Assembly (NCBI GenBank): GCA_948099385.1
Contig: CANUEZ040000159.1
Span: 7,768,501-7,832,500, forward strand
Length of the DNA: 64,000 bases
Direction: 5' to 3'
From: Fasciola hepatica
Lineage: Eukaryota; Platyhelminthes; Trematoda; Plagiorchiida; Fasciolidae
The stretch's first letter is position 1; each line of letters starts with the position of its first letter. A program made the position numbers and the translations under genes. This document shows positions 26,623-40,080 of this stretch, in pieces. The notes below the pieces were generated by a model. The model worked only from the letters and a program-made list of their open reading frames with translations. It had not been told where the DNA came from and made no database searches.

Positions 26623-27846
26623 TACAACTATGAACACGAGTGGCCAGACGAGTACACACTACGCATACCTCACGACCGAAAAGACAAGAGCAAAACACAT
26701 AGTGTGCTTCCCGCAACACATTCTATCCAAACAAATACATACTAAGTAATATCATCATGAACGCTTCCACATGCAGCCTCAATGTTCGTTCGGTTACCAG
26801 TGACCCACACACGAATAATTATGAAAAATCACACTTCTCATTCATTTGTCCACTCCAAAATAAACAATATCCATTCACACTACACACCATTCAACATTAG
26901 ATCCTACTGAACATATAACATCCGACTGTACAACTATGATCACGAGTGGCCAGACGAGTACACACTACGCATACCTCACGACCGAAAAGACAAGAGCAAA
27001 ACACATAGTGTGCTTCCCGCAACACATTCTATCCAAACAAATACATACTAAGTAATATCATCATGAACGCTTGCACATGCAGCCTCGTTGTTCGTTCGGT
27101 TACCAGTGACCCACACACGAATAACTATGAAAAATCACACTTCTCATTCATTTGTCCACTCCAAAATAAACAATATCCATTCACACTACACACCATTCAA
27201 CATTAGATCCTACTGAACATATAACATCCGAGTGTACAACTATGAACACGAGTGGCCAGACGAGTACACACTACGCATACCTCACGACCGAAAAGACAAG
27301 AGCAAAACACATAGTGTGCTTCCCGCAACACATTCTATCCAAACAAATACATACTAAGTAATATCATCATGAACGCTTCCACATGCAGCCTCAATGTTCG
27401 TTCGGTTACCAGTGACCCACACACGAATAATTATGAAAAATCACACTTCTCATTCATTTGTCCACTCCAAAATAAACAATATCCATTCACACTACACACC
27501 ATTCAACATTAGATCCTACTGAACATATAACATCCGACTGTACAACTATGATCACGAGTGGCCAGACGAGTACACACTACGCATACCTCACGACCGAAAA
27601 GACAAGAGCAAAACACATAGTGTGCTTCCCGCAACACATTCTATCCAAACAAATACATACTAAGTAATATCATCATGAACGCTTGCACATGCAGCCTCGT
27701 TGTTCGTTCGGTTACCAGTGACCCACACACGAATAACTATGAAAAATCACACTTCTCATTCATTTGTCCACTCCAAAATAAACAATATCCATTCACACTA
27801 CACACCATTCAACATTAGATCCTACTGAACATATAACATCCGAGTG
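26623..27846 (+). repeat. Two copies of a dimeric repeat (612 bp)
   Basis: The monomers at 26623 and 27235 are one type (GAAC, GCTTCC, AATGTTCG, AATAATT). Those at 26929 and 27541 are another (GACTG junction, GATC, GCTTGC, GTTGTTCG, AATAACT). They alternate A-B-A-B, giving a 612-bp dimer repeated twice. The second B monomer also opens the five-monomer repeat that follows, so this dimer may be the seed or an edge of that amplification. Confidence 0.82.
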
Positions 27847-28764
27847 TACAACTATGAACACGAGTGGCCAGACGAGTACACACCACACATACCTCACGAC
27901 CGAAAAGACAAGAGCAAAACACATAGTGTGATTCCCGCAACACATTCTATCCAAACAAATACATACTAAGTAATATCATCATGAACACTTGCACATGCAG
28001 CCTCAATGTTCGTTCGGTTACCAGTGACCCACACACGAATAACTATGAAAAATCACACTTCTCATTCATTTGTCCACTCCAAAATAAACAATATCCATTC
28101 ACACTACACACCATTCAACATTAGATCCTACTGAACATATACCATCCGAGTGTACAACTATGATCACGAGTGGCCAGACGAGTACACACTACGCATACCT
28201 CACGACCGAAAAGACAAGAGCAAAACACATAGTGTGCTTCCCGCAACACATTCTATCCAAACAAATACATACTAAGTAATATCATCATGAACGCTTCCAC
28301 ATGCAGCCTCAATGTTCGTTCGGTTACCAGTGACCCACACACGAATAATTATGAAAAATCACACTTCTCATTCATTTGTCCACTCCAAAATAAACAATAT
28401 CCATTCACACTACACACCATTCAACATTAGATCCTACTGAACATATAACATCCGAGTGTACAACTATGATCACGAGTGGCCAGACGAGTACACACTACGC
28501 ATACCTCACGACCGAAAAGACAAGAGCAAAACACATAGTGTGATTCCCGCAACACATTCTATCCAAACAAATACATACTAAGTAATATCATCATGAACGC
28601 TTGCACATGCAGCCTCGTTGTTCGTTCGGTTACCAGTGACCCACACACGAATAACTATGAAAAATCACACTTCTCATTCATTTGTCCACTCCAAAATAAA
28701 CAATATCCATTCACACTACACACCATTCAACATTAGATCCTACTGAACATATAACATCCGAGTG

Positions 28765-29069
28765 TACAACTACGAACACGAGTGGCCAGACGAGAAACAC
28801 ACTACGCATACCTCACGACCGAAAAGACAAGAGCAAAACACAGTGTGATTCCCGAAACGCATTCTATCCAAACAAATACATACTAAGTAATATCATCATG
28901 AACGCTTCCACATGCAGCCTCAATGTTCGTTCGGTTACCAGTGACCCACACACGAATAATTATGAAAAATCACACTTCTCATTCATTTGTCCACTCCAAA
29001 ATAAACAATATCCATTCACACTACACACCATTCAACATTAGATCCTACTGAACATATAACATCCGACTG
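28765..29069 (+). repeat. 305-bp length-variant monomer (+1, -2)
   Basis: GAGAAACACAC replaces GAGTACACAC (one extra base), and the CACATAGTGTG dyad is shortened to CACAGTGTG (two bases lost), followed by GATTCCCGAAACGC. It is the first monomer in the window not 306 bp long, and it is the fifth unit of the second 5-mer HOR. Confidence 0.95.
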
Positions 29070-30293
29070 TACAACTATGATCACGAGTGGCCAGACGAGT
29101 ACACACTACGCATACCTCACGACCGAAAAGACAAGAGCAAAACACATAGTGTGCTTCCCGCAACACATTCTATCCAAACAAATACATACTAAGTAATATC
29201 ATCATGAACGCTTGCACATGCAGCCTCGTTGTTCGTTCGGTTACCAGTGACCCACACACGAATAACTATGAAAAATCACACTTCTCATTCATTTGTCCAC
29301 TCCAAAATAAACAATATCCATTCACACTACACACCATTCAACATTAGATCCTACTGAACATATAACATCCGAGTGTACAACTATGAACACGAGTGGCCAG
29401 ACGAGTACACACCACACATACCTCACGACCGAAAAGACAAGAGCAAAACACATAGTGTGATTCCCGCAACACATTCTATCCAAACAAATACATACTAAGT
29501 AATATCATCATGAACACTTGCACATGCAGCCTCAATGTTCGTTCGGTTACCAGTGACCCACACACGAATAACTATGAAAAATCACACTTCTCATTCATTT
29601 GTCCACTCCAAAATAAACAATATCCATTCACACTACACACCATTCAACATTAGATCCTACTGAACATATACCATCCGAGTGTACAACTATGATCACGAGT
29701 GGCCAGACGAGTACACACTACGCATACCTCACGACCGAAAAGACAAGAGCAAAACACATAGTGTGCTTCCCGCAACACATTCTATCCAAACAAATACATA
29801 CTAAGTAATATCATCATGAACGCTTCCACATGCAGCCTCAATGTTCGTTCGGTTACCAGTGACCCACACACGAATAATTATGAAAAATCACACTTCTCAT
29901 TCATTTGTCCACTCCAAAATAAACAATATCCATTCACACTACACACCATTCAACATTAGATCCTACTGAACATATAACATCCGAGTGTACAACTATGATC
30001 ACGAGTGGCCAGACGAGTACACACTACGCATACCTCACGACCGAAAAGACAAGAGCAAAACACATAGTGTGATTCCCGCAACACATTCTATCCAAACAAA
30101 TACATACTAAGTAATATCATCATGAACGCTTGCACATGCAGCCTCGTTGTTCGTTCGGTTACCAGTGACCCACACACGAATAACTATGAAAAATCACACT
30201 TCTCATTCATTTGTCCACTCCAAAATAAACAATATCCATTCACACTACACACCATTCAACATTAGATCCTACTGAACATATAACATCCGAGTG

Positions 30294-30600
30294 TACAACT
30301 ACGAACACGAGTGGCCAGACGAGAAACACACTACGCATACCTCACGACCGAAAAGACAAGAGCAAAACACATAGTGTGCTTCCCGCAACACATTCTATCC
30401 AAACAAATACATACTAAGTAATATCATCATGAACGCTTCCACATGCAGCCTCAATGTTCGTTCGGTTACCAGTGACCCACACACGAATAATTATGAAAAA
30501 TCACACTTCTCATTCATTTGTCCACTCCAAAATAAACAATATCCATTCACACTACACACCATTCAACATTAGATCCTACTGAACATATAACATCCGACTG
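30294..30600 (+). repeat. 307-bp length-variant monomer (+1)
   Basis: It carries the GAGAAACACAC insertion but a normal CACATAGTGTGCTTCCCGC. It is the positional partner of the 305-bp monomer at 28765 in the second copy of the 5-mer, and it differs from it only in the dyad patch. Confidence 0.95.
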
Positions 30601-31212
30601 TACAACTATGATCACGAGTGGCCAGACGAGTACACACTACGCATACCTCACGACCGAAAAGACAAGAGCAAAACACATAGTGTGCTTCCCGCAACACATT
30701 CTATCCAAACAAATACATACTAAGTAATATCATCATGAACGCTTCCACATGCAGCCTCAATGTTCGTTCGGTTACCAGTGACCCACACACGAATAATTAT
30801 GAAAAATCACACTTCTCATTCATTTGTCCACTCCAAAATAAACAATATCCATTCACACTACACACCATTCAACATTAGATCCTACTGAACATATAACATC
30901 CGAGTGTACAACTATGATCACGAGTGGCCAGACGAGTACACACTACGCATACCTCACGACCGAAAAGACAAGAGCAAAACACATAGTGTGATTCCCGCAA
31001 CACATTCTATCCAAACAAATACATACTAAGTAATATCATCATGAACGCTTGCACATGCAGCCTCGTTGTTCGTTCGGTTACCAGTGACCCACACACGAAT
31101 AACTATGAAAAATCACACTTCTCATTCATTTGTCCACTCCAAAATAAACAATATCCATTCACACTACACACCATTCAACATTAGATCCTACTGAACATAT
31201 AACATCCGAGTG

Positions 31213-31517
31213 TACAACTATGAACACGAGTGGCCAGACGAGAAACACACTACGCATACCTCACGACCGAAAAGACAAGAGCAAAACACAGTGTGATTCC
31301 CGAAACGCATTCTATCCAAACAAATACATACTAAGTAATATCATCATGAACGCTTCCACATGCAGCCTCAATGTTCGTTCGGTTACCAGTGACCCACACA
31401 CGAATAATTATGAAAAATCACACTTCTCATTCATTTGTCCACTCCAAAATAAACAATATCCATTCACACTACACACCATTCAACATTAGATCCTACTGAA
31501 CATATAACATCCGACTG
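31213..31517 (+). repeat. 305-bp length-variant monomer (+1, -2)
   Basis: It has the same combination as the monomer at 28765 (GAGAAAC, shortened dyad, GATTCCCGAAACGC), but opens with TATG instead of TACG at site 9. An open frame of 89 codons beginning at 31220 results from the net frame change. I treat that as incidental. Confidence 0.95.
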
Positions 31518-33353
31518 TACAACTATGATCACGAGTGGCCAGACGAGTACACACTACGCATACCTCACGACCGAAAAGACAAGAGCAAAACACATAGTGT
31601 GCTTCCCGCAACACATTCTATCCAAACAAATACATACTAAGTAATATCATCATGAACACTTGCACATGCAGCCTCGTTGTTCGTTCGGTTACCAGTGACC
31701 CACACACGAATAACTATGAAAAATCACACTTCTCATTCATTTGTCCACTCCAAAATAAACAATATCCATTCACACTACACACCATTCAACATTAGATCCT
31801 ACTGAACATATAACATCCGAGTGTACAACTACGAACACGAGTGGCCAGACGAGTACACACTACGCATACCTCACGACCGAAAAGACAAGAGCAAAACACA
31901 TAGTGTGCTTCCCGCAACACATTCTATCCAAACAAATACATACTAAGTAATATCATCATGAACGCTTGCACATGCAGCCTCAATGTTCGTTCGGTTACCA
32001 GTGACCCACACACGAATAACTATGAAAAATCACACTTCTCATTCATTTGTCCACTCCAAAATAAACAATATCCATTCACACTACACACCATTCAACATTA
32101 GATCCTACTGAACATATAACATCCGAGTGTACAACTATGATCACGAGTGGCCAGACGAGTACACACTACGCATACCTCACGACCGAAAAGACAAGAGCAA
32201 AACACATAGTGTGCTTCCCGCAACACATTCTATCCAAACAAATACATACTAAGTAATATCATCATGAACACTTGCACATGCAGCCTCAATGTTCGTTCGG
32301 TTACCAGTGACCCACACACGAATAACTATGAAAAATCACACTTCTCATTCATTTGTCCACTCCAAAATAAACAATATCCATTCACACTACACACCATTCA
32401 ACATTAGATCCTAATGAACATATAACATCCGAGTGTACAACTACGAACACGAGTGGCCAGACGAGTACACACCACACATACCTCACGACCGAAAAGACAA
32501 GAGCAAAACACATAGTGTGCTTCCCGCAACACATTCTATCCAAACAAATACATACTAAGTAATATCATCATGAACGCTTGCACATGCAGCCTCAATGTTC
32601 GTTCGGTTACCAGTGACCCACACACGAATAACTATGAAAAATCACACTTCTCATTCATTTGTCCACTCCAAAATAAACAATATCCATTCACACTACACAC
32701 CATTCAACATTAGATCCTACTGAACATATAACATCCGACTGTACAACTATGAACACGAGTGGCCAGACGAGTACACACTACGCATACCTCACGACCGAAA
32801 AGACAAGAGCAAAACACATAGTGTGCTTCCCGCAACACATTCTATCCAAACAAATACAGACTAAGTAATATCATCATGAACGCTCGCACATGCAGCCTCA
32901 ATGTTCGTTCGGTTACCAGTGACCCACACACGAATAACTATGAAAAATCACACTTCTCATTCATTTGTCCACTCCAAAATAAACAATATCCATTCACACT
33001 ACACACCATTCAACATTAGATCCTACTGAACATATAACATCCGAGTGTACAACTATGATCACGAGTGGCCAGACGAGTACACACTACGCATACCTCACGA
33101 CCGAAAAGACAAGAGCAAAACACATAGTGTGCTTCCCGCAACACATTCTATCCAAACAAATACATACTAAGTATTATCATCGTGAACACTTGCACATGCA
33201 GCCTCGTTGTTCGTTCGGTTACCAGTGACCCACACACGAATAACTATGAAAAATCACACTTCTCATTCATTTGTCCACTCCAAAATAAACAATATCCATT
33301 CACACTACACACCATTCAACATTAGATCCTACTGAACATATAACATCCGAGTG

Positions 33354-33660
33354 TACAACTACGAACACGAGTGGCCAGACGAGAAAAACACTACGCATAC
33401 CTCACGACCGAAAAGACAAGAGCAAAACACATAGTGTGCTTCCCGCAACACATTCTATCCAAACAAATACATACTAAGTAATATCATCATGAACGCTCGC
33501 ACATGCAGCCTCAATGTTCGTTCGGTTACCAGTGACCCACACACGAATAACTATGAAAAATCACACTTCTCATTCATTTGTCCACTCCAAAATAAACAAT
33601 ATCCATTCACACTACACACCATTCAACATTAGATCCTACTGAACATATAACATCCGAGTG
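33354..33660 (+). repeat. 307-bp length-variant monomer (GAGAAAAACAC)
   Basis: This is a version of the +1 insertion with C changed to A, giving a run of five A (GAGAAAAACAC). The dyad is normal. It is the only copy of this sub-variant in the window. Confidence 0.93.
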
Positions 33661-34272
33661 TACAACTATGATCACGAGTGGCCAGACGAGTACACACTAC
33701 GCATACCTCACGACCGAAAAGACAAGAGCAAAACACATAGTGTGCTTCCCGCAACACATTCTATCCAAACAAATACATACTAAGTAATATCATCATGAAC
33801 GCTTCCACATGCAGCCTCGTTGTTCGTTCGGTTACCAGTGACCCACACACGAATAACTATGAAAAATCACACTTCTCATTCATTTGTCCACTCCAAAATA
33901 AACAATATCCATTCACACTACACACCATTCAACATTAGATCCTACTGAACATATAACATCCGACTGTACAACTATGAACACGAGTGGCCAGACGAGTACA
34001 CACTACGCATACCTCACGACCGAAAAGACAAGAGCAAAACACATAGTGTGCTTCCCGCAACACATTCTATCCAAACAAATACATACTAAGTAATATCATC
34101 ATGAACACTTGCACATGCAGCCTCAATGTTCGTTCGGTTACCAGTGACCCACACACGAATAATTATGAAAAATCACACTTCTCATTCATTTGTCCACTCC
34201 AAAATAAACAATATCCATTCACACTACACACCATTCAACATTAGATCCTACTGAACATATAACATCCGAGTG

Positions 34273-34579
34273 TACAACTACGAACACGAGTGGCCAGACG
34301 AGAAACACACTACGCATACCTCACGACCGAAAAGACAAGAGCAAAACACATAGTGTGCTTCCCGCAACACATTCTATCCAAACAAATACATACTAAGTAA
34401 TATCATCATGAACGCTTGCACATGCAGCCTCAATGTTCGTTCGGTTACCAGTGACCCACACACGAATAACTATGAAAAATCACACTTCTCATTCATTTGT
34501 CCACTCCAAAATAAACAATATCCATTCACACTACACACCATTCAACATTAGATCCTACTGAACATATAACATCCGAGTG
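34273..34579 (+). repeat. 307-bp length-variant monomer (+1)
   Basis: GAGAAACACAC insertion with a normal CACATAGTGTG dyad, the same class as the monomer at 30294, but followed by GCTTGC and AATAACT rather than GCTTCC and AATAATT. The insertion is therefore found on at least two downstream backgrounds. Confidence 0.95.
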
Positions 34580-36109
34580 TACAACTATGATCACGAGTGG
34601 CCAGACGAGTACACACTACGCATACCTCACGACCGAAAAGACAAGAGCAAAACACATAGTGTGCTTCCCGCAACACATTCTATCCAAACAAATACATACT
34701 AAGTAATATCATCATGAACGCTTCCACATGCAGCCTCGTTGTTCGTTCGGTTACCAGTGACCCACACACGAATAACTATGAAAAATCACACTTCTCATTC
34801 ATTTGTCCACTCCAAAATAAACAATATCCATTCACACTACACACCATTCAACATTAGATCCTACTGAACATATAACATCCGAGTCTACAACTATGAACAC
34901 GAGTGGCCAGACGAGTACACACCACACATACCTCACGACCGAAAAGACAAGAGCAAAACACATAGTGTGATTCCCGCAACACATTCTATCCAAACAAATA
35001 CATACTAAGTAATATCATCATGAACACTTGCACATGCAGCCTCAATGTTCGTTCGGTTACCAGTGACCCACACACGAATAACTATGAAAAATCACACTTC
35101 TCATTCATTTGTCCACTCCAAAATAAACAATATCCATTCACACTACACACCATTCAACATTAGATCCTACTGAACATATAACATCCGAGTCTACAACTAT
35201 GAACACGAGTGGCCAGACGAGTACACACTACGCATACCTCACGACCGAAAAGACAAGAGCAAAACACATAGTGTGCTTCCCGCAACACATTCTATCCAAA
35301 CAAATACATACTAAGTAATATCATCATGAACGCTCGCACATGCAGCCTCAATGTTCGTTCGGTTACCAGTGACCCACACACGAATAACTATGAAAAATCA
35401 CACTTCTCATTCATTTGTCCACTCCAAAATAAACAATATCCATTCACACTACACACCATTCAACATTAGATCCTACTGAACATATAACATCCGACTGTAC
35501 AACTATGAACACGAGTGGCCAGACGAGTACACACTACGCATACCTCACGACCGAAAAGACAAGAGCAAAACACATAGTGTTCTTCCCGCAACACATTCTA
35601 TCCAAACAAATACATACTAAGTAATATCATCATGAACGCTTGCACATGCAGCCTCGTTGTTCGTTCGGTTACCAGTGACCCACACACGAATAACTATGAA
35701 AAATCACACTTCTCATTCATTTGTCCACTCCAAAATAAACAATATCCATTCACACTACACACCATTCAACATTAGATCCTACTGAACATATAACATCCGA
35801 GTGTACAACTATGATCACGAGTGGCCAGACGAGTACACACTACGCATACCTCACGACCGAAAAGACAAGAGCAAAACACATAGTGTGCTTCCCGCAACGC
35901 ATTCTATTCAAACAAATACATACTAAGTAATATCATCATGAACGCTTGCACATGCAGCCTCGTTGTTCGTTCGGTTACCAGTGACCCACACACGAATAAC
36001 TATGAAAAATCACACTTCTCATTCATTTGTCCACTCCAAAATAAACAATATCCATTCACACTACACACCATTCAACATTAGATCCTACTGAACATATAAC
36101 ATCCGAGTG

Positions 36110-36414
36110 TACAACTACGAACACGAGTGGCCAAACGAGTACACACTACGCATACCTCACGACCGAAAAGACAAGAGCAAAACACATAGTGTGATTCCCG
36201 AAACGCTTCTATCCAAACAAATACATACTAAGTAATATCATCATGAACACTTGCACATGCAGCCTCAATGTTTGTTCGGTTACCAGTGACCCACACACGA
36301 ATAACTATGAAAAATCACACTTCTCATTCATTTGTCTACTCCAAAATAAACAATATCCATTCACACTACACACCATTCAACATTAGATCCTACTGAACAT
36401 ATAACATCCGAGTG
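36110..36414 (+). repeat. 305-bp length-variant monomer (1-bp deletion in CGCATTCT)
   Basis: GATTCCCGAAACGC is followed by TTCTATCC, lacking one base relative to CGCATTCTATCC. The CACATAG dyad is intact. It also has CCAAACGAG in place of CCAGACGAG. It shows that the GATTCCCGAAACGC patch can exist without the 2-bp dyad deletion. Confidence 0.93.
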
Positions 36415-37638
36415 TACAACTATGAACACGAGTGGCCAGACGAGTACACACTACGCATACCTCACGACCGAAAAGACAAGAGCAAAACACATAGTGTGCT
36501 TCCCGCAACACATTCTATCCAAACAAATACATACTAAGTAATATCATCATGAACACTTGCACATGCAGCCTCAATGTTCGTTCGGTTACCAGTGACCCAC
36601 ACACGAATAATTATGAAAAATCACACTTCTCATTCATTTGTCCACTCCAAAATAAACAATATCCATTCACACTACACACCATTCAACATTAGATCCTACT
36701 GAACATATAACATCCGAGTGTACAACTACGAACACGAGTGGCCAGACGAGTACACACTACGCATACCTCACGACCGAAAAGACAAGAGCAAAACACATAG
36801 TGTGCTTCCCGCAACACATTCTATCCAAACAAATACAAACTAAGTAATATCATCATGAACACTTGCACATGCAGCCTCAATGTTTGTTCGGTTACCAGTG
36901 ACCCACACACGAATAACTATGAAAAATCACACTTCTCATTCATTTGTCTACTCCAAAATAAACAATATCCATTCACACTACACACCATTCAACATTAGAT
37001 CCTACTGAACATATAACATCCGAGTGTACAACTATGAACACGAGTGGCCAGACGAGTACACACTACGCATACCTCACGACCGAAAAGACAAGAGCAAAAC
37101 ACATAGTGTGCTTCCCGCAACACATTCTATCCAAACAAATACATACTAAGAAATATCATCATGAACGCTCGCACATGCAGCCTCAATGTTCGTTCGGTTA
37201 CCAGTGACCCACACACGAATAACTATGAAAAATCACACTTCTCATTCACTTGTCCACTCCAAAATAAACAATATCCATTCACACTACACACCATTCAACA
37301 TTAGATCCTACTGAACATATAACATCCGCGTGTACAACTATGAACACGAGTGGCCAGACGAGTACACACCACACATGACTCACGACCGAAAAGACAAGAG
37401 CAAAACACATAGTGTGCTTCCCGCAACACATTCTATCCAAACAAATACATACTAAGTAATATCATCATGAACGCTTGCACATGCAGCCTCGTGGTTCGTT
37501 CGGTTACCAGTGACCCACACACGAATAACTATGAAAAATCACACTTCTCATTCATTTGTCCACTCCAAAATAAACAATATCCATTCACACTACACACCAT
37601 TCAACATTAGATCCTACTGAACATATAACATCCGAGTG

Positions 37639-37942
37639 TACAACTATGAACACGAGTGGCCAGACGAGTACACACTACGCATACCTCACGACCGAAAAGA
37701 CAAGAGCAAAACACAGTGTGATTCCCGAAACGCATTCTATCCAAACAAATACATACTAAGTAATACCATCATGAACGCTTGCACATGCAGCCTCGTGGTT
37801 CGTTCGGTTACCAGTGACCCACACACGAATAACTATGAAAAATCACACTTCTCATTCATTTGTCCACTCCAAAATAAACAATATCCATTCACACCACACA
37901 CCATTCAACATTAGATCCTACTGAACATATAACTCCCGAGTG
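37639..37942 (+). repeat. 304-bp monomer with the 2-bp dyad deletion
   Basis: CACAGTGTGATTCCCGAAACGC without the +1 insertion. It also has AATACCATC and ACACCACAC. The deletion removes an in-frame TAG and leaves a 92-codon open frame from a GTG at 37636. I treat that frame as incidental. Confidence 0.95.
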
Positions 37943-38248
37943 TACAACTATGAACACGAGTGGCCAGACGAGTACACACCACACATAACTCACGACCGAA
38001 TAGACAAGAGCAAAACACATAGTGTGATTCCCGCAACACATTCTATCCAAACAAATACATACTAAGTAATATCATCATGAACGCTTGCACATGCAGCCTC
38101 GTGGTTCGTTCGGTTACCAGTGACCCACACACGAATAACTATGAAAAATCACACTTCTCATTCATTTGTCCACTCCAAAATAAACAATATCCATTCACAC
38201 TACACACCATTCAACATTAGATCCTACTGAACATATAACATCCGCGTG

Positions 38249-38552
38249 TACAACTATGAACACGAGTGGCCAGACGAGTACACACTACGCATACCTCACG
38301 ACCGAAAAGACAAGAGCAAAACACAGTGTGATTCCCGAAACGCATTCTATCCAAACAAATACATACTAAGTAATATCATCATGAACGCTTGCACATGCAG
38401 CCTCGTTGTTCGTTCGGTTACCAGTGACCCACACACGAATAACTATGAAAAATCACACTTCTCATTCATTTGTCCACTCCAAAATAAACAATATCCATTC
38501 ACACTACACACCATTCAACATTAGATCCTACTGAACATATAACATCCGACTG
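38249..38552 (+). repeat. 304-bp monomer with the 2-bp dyad deletion
   Basis: Same deletion and GATTCCCGAAACGC patch, entered through the GCGTG junction (site 303 C). A 92-codon open frame begins at the GTG at 38246. It is the partner of the monomer at 39777 in the local 5-mer spacing. Confidence 0.95.
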
Positions 38553-39776
38553 TACAACTATGAACACGAGTGGCCAGACGAGTACACACTACGCATACCT
38601 CACGACCGAAAAGACAAGAGCAAAACACATAGTGTGCTTCCCGCAACACATTCTATCCAAACAAATACATACTAAGTAATATCATCATGAACGCTTGCAC
38701 ATGCAGCCTCGTGGTTCGTTCGGTTACCAGTGACCCACACACGAATAACTATGAAAAATCACACTTCTCATTCATTTGTCCACTCCAAAATAAACAATAT
38801 CCATTCACACTACACACCATTCAACATTAGATCCTACTGAACATATAACATCCGACTGTACAACTATGAACACGAGTGGCCAGACGAGTACACACTACGC
38901 ATACCTCACGACCGAATAGACAAGAGCAAAACACATAGTGTGATTCCCGCAACACATTCTATCCAAACAAATACATACTAAGTAATATCATCATGAACGC
39001 TTGCACATGCAGCCTCATTGTTCGTTCGGTTACCAGTGACCCACACACGAATAACTATGAAAAATCACCCTTCTCATTCATTTGTCCACTCCAAAATAAA
39101 CAATATCCATTCACACTACACACCATTCAACATTAGATCCTACTGAACATATAACATCCGACTGTACAACTATGATCACGAGTGGCCAGACGAGTACACA
39201 CTACGCATACCTCACGACCGAAAAGACAAGAGCAAAACACATAGTGTGCTTCCCGCAACACATTCTATCCAAACAAATACATACTAAGTAATATCATCAT
39301 GAACGCTTGCACATGCAGCCTCAATGTTCGTTCGGTTACCAGTGACCCACACACGAATAACTATGAAAAATCACACTTCTCATTCATTTGTCCACTCCAA
39401 AATAAACAATATCCATTCACACTACACACCATTCAACATTAGATCCTACTGAACATATAACATCCGAGTGTACAACTATGAACACGAGTGGCCAGACGAG
39501 TACACACCACACATAACTCACGACCGAATAGACAAGAGCAAAACACATAGTGTGATTCTCGCAACACATTCTATCCAAACAAATACATACTAAGTAATAT
39601 CATCATGAACGCTTGCACATGCAGCCTCATTGTTCGTTCGGTTACCAGTGACCCACACACGAATAACTATGAAAAATCACACTTCTCATTCATTTGTCCA
39701 CTCCAAAATAAACAATATCCATTCACACTACACACCATTCAACATTAGATCCTACTGAACATATAACATCCGCGTG

Positions 39777-40080
39777 TACAACTATGAACACGAGTGGCCA
39801 GACGAGTACACACTACGCATACCTCACGACCGAAAAGACAAGAGCAAAACACAGTGTGATTCCCGAAACGCATTCTATCCAAACAAATACATACTAAGTA
39901 ATATCATCATGAACGCTTGCACATGCAGCCTCGTTGTTCGTTCGGTTACCAGTGACCCACACACGAATAATTATGAAAAATCACACTTCTCATTCATTTG
40001 TCCACTCCAAAATAAACACTATCCATTCACACTACACACCATTCAACATTAGATCCTACTGAACATATAACATACGAGTG
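39777..40080 (+). repeat. 304-bp monomer with the 2-bp dyad deletion; last length variant
   Basis: GCGTG junction, deletion patch, AATAATT and the first AACACTATCC. It gives a 92-codon open frame from the GTG at 39774. From the next monomer (40081) to the window end no further length change occurs. Confidence 0.95.

Larger units (their letters stand above)
27541..30600 (+). repeat. Second, distinct 5-monomer HOR in two copies
   Basis: The monomers at 27541, 27847, 28153, 28459 and 28765 recur in order at 29070, 29376, 29682, 29988 and 30294. The order is GACTG/GATC; ACCACAC with GATTCC; ATACC junction with GATC, GCTTCC and AATAATT; GATC with GATTCC; and TACG with GAGAAAC. By eye the first four pairs are identical. 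The fifth pair differs only in one patch near 28839-28860 versus 30368-30391: a 2-bp deletion and three substitutions. Unit lengths are 1529 and 1531 bp. This five-mer uses different monomer types from the one at 1-3060, so it arose separately. Confidence 0.92.
30601..37332 (+). repeat. Mixed block with scattered length variants
   Basis: The block begins with a shortened version of the preceding five-mer (30601, 30907, 31213: first-type start, GATTCC type, GAGAAAC type). It then becomes mixed. GCTCGC (site 144 C) marks monomers with sites near 32881, 33493, 35331 and 37165. AATGTTTGTTCG with TGTCTACTCC pairs near 36270-36340 and 36880-36955, two monomers apart, indicate a local duplication. 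The TTCACTTGTCC variant first appears near 37247. Length variants at 31213, 33354, 34273 and 36110 are listed separately. No gene or foreign DNA is visible. Confidence 0.8.
37333..40080 (+). repeat. 5-mer-spaced block rich in the 2-bp deletion monomer
   Basis: The monomers at 37943 and 39471 share ACCACAC, ATAACTC, GAATAG and a GATTC type. The next ones, 38249 and 39777, share GCGTG before the unit, the 2-bp deletion and GATTCCCGAAACGC. The offset is 1528 bp, five monomers allowing for the deletion. The monomer at 37639 carries the same deletion. GTGGTTCG (site 161 G) is frequent here and otherwise rare. The ATAACTC variant already occurs at about 18403, so an older type was amplified here. 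All copies are head to tail. Confidence 0.85.

Noticed and set aside
31220..31489. Open frame of 89 codons (ATG start)
   Set aside because: It is created by the +1 and -2 length changes in the monomer at 31213, which join two frames. The translated text is that of the satellite.
37636..40052. Three related 92-codon open frames at 37636-37914, 38246-38524 and 39774-40052
   Set aside because: All three are the 2-bp deletion monomer, which skips a TAG by frame change. Near-identity of the products reflects copying of the monomer. The GTG start lies in the satellite junction, and nothing suggests selection on the protein.
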